The position numbers were made by a program, and so were the translations under genes. 64,000 nucleotides of DNA from JAWKHR01 sp041394725 (GTDB lineage: Bacteria; Acidobacteriota; Vicinamibacteria; Vicinamibacterales; SCN-69-37). Positions 31,915 to 38,834 of this stretch are shown one piece after another; position 1 is the stretch's first letter, and each line of letters starts with the position of its first letter. Location of the stretch: the NCBI GenBank assembly GCA_041394725.1, contig JAWKHR010000028.1, positions 1 through 64,000 on the forward strand. Direction: 5' to 3'. A model generated the notes under the pieces. The model made no database searches and was not told the DNA's origin. It worked only from the letters and a program-made list of their open reading frames with translations.

Positions 31915-33707
31915 TCTTCCACCCGGACTTCGCGGAACATGCCCGCTTCCATGTGGAAGAGCAGATGGCAGTGGAAGGCCCACCGCCCAAGCGCGTCGGC
32001 CCTCACGCGGAAGCTGCGCTTGCTGCCGGGCGGCATGTCGACCGTGTGCTTGCGCAGGTGGAACCGCCCGGCATCGTCTTCCACATCGCTCCACATGCCG
32101 TGCAGGTGGATCGGATGCGTCATCATCGTGTCGTTCACAAGGACGATGCGGAGCCGCTCCCCGTAGGTGAGGCGAACGGGTTCCGCACCCGAGAACTTGA
32201 TCCCGTCGAACGACCAGGCGAACCGTGCCATGTGGCCCGTGAGGTGCAGTTCCACCGTGCGCCCGGGGTCGCGGCCGTCAGGATCCTCGAACACGTTCGT
32301 GAGATCGGCATAGGTGAGCACGCGTCGGCCGTTCCCGCGCAGCCCGATGCCGGGGTCGTCGAGCTTCGAGGTCGGCATCATCGTCTGCATGTCCACGAGT
32401 GGATTGCTCTTCTCGCTCGCGGGGTGCGTCTGCATGCCGCCCATCGTGGACATGTCGTGACCTGCGTGCGGATCGGGCGGAGGTGGCGGCTGTCCCGGCA
32501 TCACGTGACCGGCGTGCGGATCGGCCGGCGCCGGGCCCATCGCGCTCATGTCGTGACCCATATCCGCCATCGTCAGGAGGGGGCGCGGGTCCAGATCCGG
32601 GACCTCGGCCTGTAGCTCTTGACGCACAGCGAGCGTACCGGCCGCGTAGCCCGTGCGGTCCATCGCCTGCGCGAAGATGGTGAATGCGTCCTGGCCGGAC
32701 GGCTCGACGATAACGTCGAGGGTCTCGGCGACGGCGAGGCGGAATTCGTCGACGGTCACGGGGTGAACGTACTGGCCGTCGGCCGCGACGACCGTCATCT
32801 TCAGGCCCGGAACACGGACATCGAAGTAGGTCATCGCCGCGCCGTTGATGAACCGCAGCCGCACGCGCTCGCCCGGAGAGAACAGGCCGGTCCAGTTGCC
32901 AGCCGGCGCGTGTCCGTTCATCAGGTACGTGTACGTGTACCCGGTGACGTCGGCCAGGTCCGCCGGGCTCATGCGCATCTCGCCCCAGGCGGCCCGCTCC
33001 GCGATGGTGGCGCCGAACCCGCGCTCACCAACGTCGCGGAAGAAGTCGCCGACCGTGCGCTGGCGGAAGTTGTAGTAGTCGGACTGCTTCTTCAGCTTCG
33101 CGAAGACGCGATCGGGATTCTCGTCCGTCCAGTCCGACAGCATCACGACGTGCTCGCGGTCGTACTGGAACGGCTCGGGCTCGCGCGGTTCGATGAGGAG
33201 CGGTCCGTAGACGCCGCGCTGTTCCTGAAAGCCGGAATGGCTGTGGTACCAGTAGGTTCCACTCTGTCGCACATGAAACCGGTACACGTAGGTTTCGCCT
33301 GGGCGGATGCCGTGGAAGCTCAGTCCCGGCACACCGTCCATGTTGGCCGGCAGGAGGATGCCGTGCCAGTGGATCGAGGTGTCCTCGCCGGCGAGCGCAT
33401 TCGCCACGCGCAGGGTCACCGTGTCGCCCTCGCGCCAGCGGAGCACCGGGGCGGGAATCGTCCCGTTGACCGCCACGGCCATCCGAGGCGAGCCGGTGAA
33501 ATTCATGGGCGTCTCGCCGATGCGCAGATCGAAGTCCGTGCCCGACAGCATCGCGGACTGCTGCGGCTCGACCGCCGCCGCCCAAGCACCGGGCTTCCAC
33601 AGCCCAAGTCCGGCGACGGCGCCGCCCATGGCCAGACCCTTCACGAACGTCCGGCGCGACGGGAGCACTTGATGGCGAAAGCGTAGCGCGTGATTCTCCG
33701 AACTCAT
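31911..33707 (-). CDS. CopA/PcoA-type multicopper oxidase
   Basis: 598 aa. Tat signal: Arg 18-19 in SRRTFVKGL. Three cupredoxin domains with the copper ligands HWHGILLP, YWYHSHSGFQEQ, THPIHLHGMW and the type-1 site HCHLLFHMEAGMF at the C-terminus. Between domains is a Met/His-rich stretch (DMGHDMSAMGPAPADPHAG, MPGQPPPPPDPHAGHDMSTM) that can bind extra copper. It oxidises Cu(I) in the periplasm. ATG at 33707 follows GGAAGGG. Named copA in copper operons, it is not the P-type ATPase at 17.6-20.2 kb. Confidence 0.94.
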   Translation of the reverse strand: MSSENHALRFRHQVLPSRRTFVKGLAMGGAVAGLGLWKPGAWAAAVEPQQSAMLSGTDFDLRIGETPMNFTGSPRMAVAVNGTIPAPVLRWREGDTVTLRVANALAGEDTSIHWHGILLPANMDGVPGLSFHGIRPGETYVYRFHVRQSGTYWYHSHSGFQEQRGVYGPLLIEPREPEPFQYDREHVVMLSDWTDENPDRVFAKLKKQSDYYNFRQRTVGDFFRDVGERGFGATIAERAAWGEMRMSPADLADVTGYTYTYLMNGHAPAGNWTGLFSPGERVRLRFINGAAMTYFDVRVPGLKMTVVAADGQYVHPVTVDEFRLAVAETLDVIVEPSGQDAFTIFAQAMDRTGYAAGTLAVRQELQAEVPDLDPRPLLTMADMGHDMSAMGPAPADPHAGHVMPGQPPPPPDPHAGHDMSTMGGMQTHPASEKSNPLVDMQTMMPTSKLDDPGIGLRGNGRRVLTYADLTNVFEDPDGRDPGRTVELHLTGHMARFAWSFDGIKFSGAEPVRLTYGERLRIVLVNDTMMTHPIHLHGMWSDVEDDAGRFHLRKHTVDMPPGSKRSFRVRADALGRWAFHCHLLFHMEAGMFREVRVEE

Positions 33708-33826
33708 TGCCCTTCCTCGGTTCCAACTCTCCTGCAGCGCCGTTGGCGCGGTGATCCTCGGCCCCACGAACGCCGCGCGGTGATCGAGCGACCCTCGTGG
33801 GGGACACCATTGGGTTGGAGGCTGGA

Positions 33827-34333
33827 TCAGACTCGAAGAACGACTCGCGGGCGGGGCAGGAATGGCGAGCCAGGCGACGGATGGCCGGCGACGTCGCGTG
33901 CGTCCGGGCGCGCCGCGTGGAGCGGCGCCTCCGCCGGGACGGTGGCGGGCGGGACAGGCAGCGTGCCAGCATCGACACGCGCGACCGCCACGGCCCGTCG
34001 CAGCGTGCGCTCGCCGGCCGCGCAGCAGCACGTCAGCATCACATCCGTCTGGGGCCGGGTCTGGCTTGTCGCATGAACTGCGTGCGAAGATCCGTGCTGC
34101 TGGCCGACCGACGCCGCCGCGGGCGCCTCGTGGACAATAGGCTGTGCACCGACGGTATGCGAATCGTGACCTTCATGGGGCGAGGCGGACCACGCTGGCG
34201 TGGATCCCTGATGCACGCGCGCCTCGCAGAACGCGGGGCAGAACGCGGCGACCGCGGGCGCGCAGGAAAGAGAGAAGGCAATCGCCAGACCGAAGGCCTG
34301 GCGCATCCAAGCGTTCGCGAAGACGTTCATCAT
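33827..34333 (-). CDS. Cys/His-rich exported protein upstream of the multicopper oxidase
   Basis: About 168 aa. Signal-like start (MMNVFANAWMRQAFGLAIAF, SLSCAPAVAAF), then CPAFCEARVHQG, a His-rich stretch (PHEGHDSHTVG, HGSSHAVHATS), MLTCCCAAGERT and an Ala/Pro-rich end. No family recognised; the Cys/His content suggests metal binding in the periplasm. The MM start at 34333 best matches a signal peptide; an ATG at 34390 would add 19 residues but overlaps operator site 5 and has no ribosome site. It is first in the copper operon. Confidence 0.6.
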   Translation of the reverse strand: MMNVFANAWMRQAFGLAIAFSLSCAPAVAAFCPAFCEARVHQGSTPAWSASPHEGHDSHTVGAQPIVHEAPAAASVGQQHGSSHAVHATSQTRPQTDVMLTCCCAAGERTLRRAVAVARVDAGTLPVPPATVPAEAPLHAARPDARDVAGHPSPGSPFLPRPRVVLRV

Positions 34334-34388
34334 CCGCTGCAGGTACTCATAACACGCGCCCGACGCTTCTCGCCGCGGTCGCGCGCTC

Positions 34389-34404
34389 ATTAACGAGAAT
34401 TAAT
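34389..34404. promoter_or_regulatory. Operator-like dyad, site 5 (ATTAAC-GAGA-ATTAAT)
   Basis: Match to ATKAAY-N4-RTTAAT with the same GAGA spacer as site 4. It lies between the divergent copper operon (start 34333) and the two-component system (start 34526), 121 bp before the latter, so it could control both. The neighbouring OmpR-family regulator is one candidate binder. Confidence 0.68.
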
Positions 34405-34525
34405 TGCCTGAGCCCAAAGTGCGTCGATTCTCATACGTGGACGGCGGGCTTTCGAACGCGCTGAATCTGCCGCCTCGGTGAAGCGATGGCGTTGTGCGGC
34501 GCATGCCTGAACGAGGAATGATCAC

Positions 34526-35209
34526 GTGCGCATCCTGGTTGTTGAAGATGAACCGAAGGTCGCGGAATTCATTCGCAGCGAACTCTCGCAGGCGCAGTTC
34601 ACGGTCGACGTCGCGGAAGACGGGAAGAGCGCACTCGACCGAATCGGTACCACCGTCTACGACCTGCTGATTCTCGACATCATGCTGCCGGACATGGACG
34701 GCTTCAGCGTCTGCCGGCAGGTGCGGTCCCTGGGGATGCTGACACCGGTCCTGATGCTCTCGGCCCGCAGCCTGGTGGACGACCGCGTCCGCGGCCTCGA
34801 CTCGGGAGCGGACGACTATCTGACGAAGCCGTTTGACGTCACCGAACTCGGCGCGAGGGTGCGCGCCCTGCTTCGACGCCATCGAGCGCCTGCCCTGGTC
34901 CCGCTGTCGGTGGCCGACCTCACGCTCGATCCGGTGACGCGGGTTGTCAAACGAGGGGACCGCCGCGTCGAATTGACCGCCAAGGAATATGACCTGCTCG
35001 AGTACCTCATGCGGCACGCCGGGCAGGCCCTGACGCGACAGATGATCGCTGATCAGGTCTGGGGATTCCGGTGGGAGCGGCTGACCAACGTCATCGACGT
35101 CTTCGTCAATCATCTCCGCAAGAAGATCGAGTTGCCGGATGAGCCGCGGCTCGTCCATGCTGTCCGAGGAGTGGGCTATGTCATTCGGGAGCCGCAAGCC
35201 GCTGACTAG
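34526..35209 (+). CDS. OmpR-family response regulator (CusR/CopR-like)
   Basis: 227 aa. Receiver domain with the acidic pair VVEDEP, the phosphorylated Asp in LLILDIMLPDMDGF and Lys in DDYLTKPFD; a winged-helix effector domain follows (AKEYDLLEYLMRHAGQALTR, NVIDVFVNHLRKKI). GTG start at 34526 with GAGGAA upstream. It overlaps the sensor kinase by 32 bp. Location beside the copper operon and the CusR-like architecture suggest metal response; that is context rather than proof. Confidence 0.93.
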   Translation: MRILVVEDEPKVAEFIRSELSQAQFTVDVAEDGKSALDRIGTTVYDLLILDIMLPDMDGFSVCRQVRSLGMLTPVLMLSARSLVDDRVRGLDSGADDYLTKPFDVTELGARVRALLRRHRAPALVPLSVADLTLDPVTRVVKRGDRRVELTAKEYDLLEYLMRHAGQALTRQMIADQVWGFRWERLTNVIDVFVNHLRKKIELPDEPRLVHAVRGVGYVIREPQAAD

Positions 35210-36578
35210 GACGCTTCGAGGACGGCTCACTCTCTGGCATCTCACGGCGCTGGCCGTCACGCTCGGTGTGTTCGCGGCATTGATGTACGGCGCCGTCTCA
35301 CGCAGCCTCTACGAGCACCATGACAGCGCGCTCCGGCGGCAAGCCAGCGAGCTCGCCGGCCGGCTGCGCGGCCGCGCGCTCACGGAAGCCGTTCTGCTCG
35401 ACGCGATTGCTGTGTCGGCGACGACGCCACGATTCGTGATGATCCGAGACGCCCGAGGGGAGTTGCTGTTCGAGGAGCCAGTGCTGCACTCGAACGAGCC
35501 CAACATCGGGCACCACGAAGCGCTCGTCCACGCGGCGCGCAACAATGCGAACGTCCCAGAGTTCTTCACCGCATCCCTCGAGCGATCTGGCGAGGTCCGG
35601 TTCATCTGCGTGCCACTCGGTCCACCGGACCTTTTTCTGCAGATCGGCGATCCGCTGGGCGACCTGCGAGAGACACTTGACACCGTGGTCGTTGCGTCGA
35701 TGTCTCTTATCCCGATCGTGCTGCTCGTGTCGGCGGGCGTCGGCTGGATGGTCGTGAAGGGTGCACTCGCGCCCGTCCGCGCCGTGACCGCAACACTGGA
35801 GGAGATCCACGCGACCCATCTCTCTCGCCGGGTTCAGGTGCATCCGCGCGACCGGGATCTCAGCACGCTGGTCGCCGCGTTGAACCACCTCCTCGATCGA
35901 CTCGAACGGGCCTTCGAAACGCTTCGCCAGTTCGCCGGCGACGTGTCGCATCAAATCCAGACGCCGCTGACGGTGATCAAGGGCGCGGTGGATGTCGCGC
36001 GACGGGAACCTGAGCGAACATCCGATCCCGCGTGGCTGGATGGGCTCGACGACGAGGTTCGGGATATTCGGGCGATCGTGGCGGACCTTCGATCGCTGGC
36101 TATGGCGGATGCTCCCGTGAGGGACGCTGGCGTCGTCAGCTTCTCGGACGTGGTTGCTGAGGCCGCGGAGATCGTGGCCGCCCTTGGCGAGCTGCGCGAG
36201 GTCGCCGTCCATTCCGATGTGACACCCGGCATCAGTGTCCGCGGTGACACGACCCGGCTCAAGCAGGTCGTGCTCAACCTCGGCGACAACGCCGTGAAGT
36301 ACACGCCCGCCGGTGGCCACGTCACGATTCAGCTCGAGTCCGCCGAGCCCTGGGCGATCCTACGCGTCACCGACACGGGTATCGGCATCTCGGAACGTGA
36401 TCTACCTCGGCTCTTCGACCGGCTCTTCCGGACAGACTCGGCAGGGCAACGCGCCGACGGCACCGGGCTCGGTCTGGCGATCGTGAAGCGCATCGTCGAG
36501 GTTCACCGTGGGACGGTCGAAGTCGAGAGCCGGCCGGACGCGGGCTCGATGTTCACGGTCAGGCTTCCGCTCGCATGA
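35178..36578 (+). CDS. Sensor histidine kinase (CusS-like)
   Basis: 466 aa. Two membrane helices (near residues 18-38 and 175-198) flank a periplasmic sensor domain of about 135 residues; a HAMP segment follows (APVRAVTATLEEIHA). The phosphoacceptor is in GDVSHQIQTPLTVIKG (QIQ instead of the usual ELR); ATP-binding boxes are NLGDNAVKYTPAGG, DTGIGIS and GTGLGLAIVKRIV. I start at the ATG at 35178, 6 nt after GAGGAG inside the regulator gene. The signal is probably a metal ion, by context. Confidence 0.93.
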   Translation: MSFGSRKPLTRTLRGRLTLWHLTALAVTLGVFAALMYGAVSRSLYEHHDSALRRQASELAGRLRGRALTEAVLLDAIAVSATTPRFVMIRDARGELLFEEPVLHSNEPNIGHHEALVHAARNNANVPEFFTASLERSGEVRFICVPLGPPDLFLQIGDPLGDLRETLDTVVVASMSLIPIVLLVSAGVGWMVVKGALAPVRAVTATLEEIHATHLSRRVQVHPRDRDLSTLVAALNHLLDRLERAFETLRQFAGDVSHQIQTPLTVIKGAVDVARREPERTSDPAWLDGLDDEVRDIRAIVADLRSLAMADAPVRDAGVVSFSDVVAEAAEIVAALGELREVAVHSDVTPGISVRGDTTRLKQVVLNLGDNAVKYTPAGGHVTIQLESAEPWAILRVTDTGIGISERDLPRLFDRLFRTDSAGQRADGTGLGLAIVKRIVEVHRGTVEVESRPDAGSMFTVRLPLA

Positions 36579-36595
36579 TCCGGCTGCACGCCGTG

Positions 36596-37288
36596 CTACC
36601 GGACGACCGTCGGAAACATCCTCCACCCGTCCCCCTCTCGCCGCACCGCGAGCTCATAGTCGCCCGGCGCGACGTCCCCGAGGTCGACGTTCACCGGCAG
36701 CGTCGTCACGAACTCCCGAATCGCCGCCTCGCCCTGCGCCGATGCGACTGAGCGCCGTTTGGCGTCGAGCAACTGGACATCGTACCGACCAGGCTCCGAA
36801 CCGACCGGCAGGAGTAGCGTGAGCTCCACGGAGCTGCGCGGTAGTTCGAGTGGCGGCGGCGAGTCTGGCGTCTCGACGCTCCTCGTGACGGAGTATGGCC
36901 GAAGGTCCAACGTCACTTGCCGCGGCGCCGATGGTGACGGCGCAAGCGGCGGCGTCCCGCGCGTGGCCACGATCCACCAGACGCCAGCCGCGATCACCAC
37001 GACCGCCGCCGCCGCAGCGGCGGCCATCCACCAGCGCCACCGCGCTGCGTATCGCGACGCGATCACATGGGCCCGCTGCATGTGGCGCACCTCGGCGTAG
37101 CAGGGCGAGCACTCGAGGAGATGGTCCCAGGTCGGATCATCGATAGCTCGCTGCCGACGCGACAGGGCGATGAGCACCTCGCGCGGCGGACAGCCCTCTC
37201 GCGTCGGATTCGGGTGGGCGCCGCGCAGCACGTCGTCGAGCTCGTGCCCGAATCCGAGCGCTTCCAGGTCAGGACTCGGTTTCGCCAT
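36596..37288 (-). CDS. Anti-sigma-factor-like membrane protein
   Basis: 230 aa. N-terminal cytoplasmic part with a zinc-finger-like HLLECSPCYAEV (HxxxCxxC) as in ZAS anti-sigma domains, one helix (MAAAAAAAVVVIAAGVWWIV), then an extracytoplasmic beta-rich part (VELTLLLPVGSEPGRYDVQL). It overlaps the sigma factor gene by 20 bp and is transcribed after it, the usual sigma/anti-sigma order. Convergent with the sensor kinase, 17 bp apart. Confidence 0.8.
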   Translation of the reverse strand: MAKPSPDLEALGFGHELDDVLRGAHPNPTREGCPPREVLIALSRRQRAIDDPTWDHLLECSPCYAEVRHMQRAHVIASRYAARWRWWMAAAAAAAVVVIAAGVWWIVATRGTPPLAPSPSAPRQVTLDLRPYSVTRSVETPDSPPPLELPRSSVELTLLLPVGSEPGRYDVQLLDAKRRSVASAQGEAAIREFVTTLPVNVDLGDVAPGDYELAVRREGDGWRMFPTVVR

Positions 37289-37922
37289 CGGGTCGCTCGC
37301 TCAAGGGGTCAAGTGTCTGTGGCCCGGCGGGCCGAACACCAGGTTCGTCCGCCGGCGCAGTCGGTTTCGGCTCTGAGTGCTGAACGCCGAGGGACCGTCG
37401 AATCTTTTCCTTTGCGTGGAAGAAGAGCAAGTCGACCGCATTCACGGTCGTGCCACGACGCCGGGCGATCTCGCGGCTCGAAAAGCCCATGAACTTCCAG
37501 AGGCAGACGCGCTGCTCGTCCCGCGTGAGCGGGGCCAGGATCTCCCGAAGCAGGACGCTCTGCTCGATCTGCTCGGCCGACCCGTCGCGCGCGGCAACGT
37601 GGGAAAGCGCGGCGCCGCTCGCATCCGAGCCAAGCGTGCGCTGAAGCAACTGCCCGGATCCCTGACGCAGCCTGGACATCGCGATGCTGCGAATCGCGAC
37701 CCAGGCGTAGCCGTTGATCTTCTCGATCGGGCCGCCATTCTCCTCGCGGTGGGCGATGCGCCGGCCGGCCTCCTCGAGGATCTGGATCTGCACAACCTCG
37801 TCCTGAAGCGCGGGGAACTCCCGGCGCAGGCGAGGCAGGAGCCGACTGAGCGCATCTTCGACATGCGCCTCGAACGGCTTGCCGTCGCCGTCGAGCAGCC
37901 CGAGGTTCCGCAGGTGCTCCAT
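37269..37922 (-). CDS. Sigma-70 family (ECF-like) RNA polymerase sigma factor
   Basis: 217 aa. Region-2-like segment (LPRLRREFPALQDEVVQIQI, INGYAWVAIRSIAMSRLRQ) and region-4-like helix-turn-helix (TRDEQRVCLWKFMGFSSREI, RRRGTTVNAVDLLFFHAKEK). The spacing departs from textbook ECF proteins. ATG at 37922 has GGGGA upstream. Its gene is divergent from the T4SS operon, so that operon is one possible target. Confidence 0.82.
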   Translation of the reverse strand: MEHLRNLGLLDGDGKPFEAHVEDALSRLLPRLRREFPALQDEVVQIQILEEAGRRIAHREENGGPIEKINGYAWVAIRSIAMSRLRQGSGQLLQRTLGSDASGAALSHVAARDGSAEQIEQSVLLREILAPLTRDEQRVCLWKFMGFSSREIARRRGTTVNAVDLLFFHAKEKIRRSLGVQHSEPKPTAPADEPGVRPAGPQTLDPLSERPDGETES

Positions 37923-38219
37923 CACATCCCCGTTCGGTGGCGGCGGGAGGATGCGCCCCCAAGACACGTGACACACAACGCCAGCGTGAACGAAGGCTGG
38001 GGAGCCGAGCCTAGAAAGATTCTGGTCTCAAACAGCGTTCGATCCACCAGAAGACGTCGTGCGGAAAGACGTCGCGGATCGAAGTCGGGACAATGCGTGC
38101 GGCCTGACGCCTCAGCGACTGGCGTGAATCAGACCCCAATCTTCGCGCTGCACCCCCTGGCTGTCAACCGTTCCGTTGCGGTTTCCGTTGCACGAGCGCA
38201 TCCCGCTGGAGGTGTGTCG
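37923..38219. other. Divergent intergenic region between sigma gene and T4SS operon
   Basis: 297 bp without a gene I can support. It contains an 8-bp direct repeat, AGACGTCG, twice (15 bp apart, near 38057-38080) and TCTGGT/ACCAGA arms around 38022-38054. No clear -35/-10 for the housekeeping sigma factor stands out. It must hold the promoters for both directions. Confidence 0.45.
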
Positions 38220-38513
38220 ATGGCCGCCCGTTCCGTGTCCACGCGCGTCCGGCACGCGCTCGCCCTGGCCGTTACGGCTGTGCTGCTGTTTCCGACCGTC
38301 CTCTTCGCACAGTCGCCCTGGGAGCGGGCCGCAGGCAACCTCGAGCGGACGTTCACCGGCCCGCTCGCACGCTCCCTCGCGCTGGTCGCCATCGTCATCG
38401 GCGGCCTGCTCTTCATGTTCGGCGAGGGCGGGGCGAAGCGGCAGATCTCGGGCATCGTCTTCGGCGGCGGCCTGGCGCTGTTCGCCGCGCAGTTCCTGAC
38501 CTGGCTGTTCTAG
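38220..38513 (+). CDS. virB2: VirB2/TrbC-like pilin
   Basis: 97 aa. Signal peptide with ALAVTAVLLFPTVLFAQS, then two hydrophobic helices (RSLALVAIVIGGLLFMFGEG and GIVFGGGLALFAAQFLTWLF) joined by a short polar loop (GGAKRQIS), the TrbC/VirB2 pilin layout. It polymerises into the conjugative pilus. GGAGGTG lies before the ATG. First gene of the T4SS operon. Confidence 0.88.
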   Translation: MAARSVSTRVRHALALAVTAVLLFPTVLFAQSPWERAAGNLERTFTGPLARSLALVAIVIGGLLFMFGEGGAKRQISGIVFGGGLALFAAQFLTWLF

Positions 38514-38540
38514 ATCGGCGGGCGCGTTGAGAGGAGCGTC

Positions 38541-38834
38541 ATGGCTGAAGGTCCCACCTACCGCCCCGTGTGCAAGGCGCTGCATCGGCCGCTGACCGTC
38601 TGCGGCATCGATCGCCGCTTGTTCTTCCTCGCACTCCTGCTCGGCGCTGCCACGTTCAACCTGTTCTACTCCTTCCTCGCCGGCCTGATCGTCTTCGCCG
38701 GTCTCTACGGTTTCGGACTCTGGGCGACGCACCGCGATCCCGAGATGCTCCGCATCCTTTTCGCGTCGTCGCGGATGCGGCGGCGCTACGACCCGGGCAA
38801 GCACGATCGGATCGACATCGAGGTGTTGTCGTGA
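38541..38834 (+). CDS. virB3: VirB3/TrbD-like protein
   Basis: 97 aa with paired helices (RRLFFLALLLGAATFNLFYS and FLAGLIVFAGLYGFGLWA) followed by HRDPEMLRILFASS and a basic end, the VirB3/TrbD pattern. It assists VirB4 at the inner membrane. Its TGA overlaps the ATG of virB4 (ATGA). Confidence 0.88.
   Translation: MAEGPTYRPVCKALHRPLTVCGIDRRLFFLALLLGAATFNLFYSFLAGLIVFAGLYGFGLWATHRDPEMLRILFASSRMRRRYDPGKHDRIDIEVLS

Noticed and set aside
38057..38080. AGACGTCG direct repeat as a defined operator
   Set aside because: Only two copies, no second locus with the same pattern in the window; mentioned in the intergenic entry but not called as a site.
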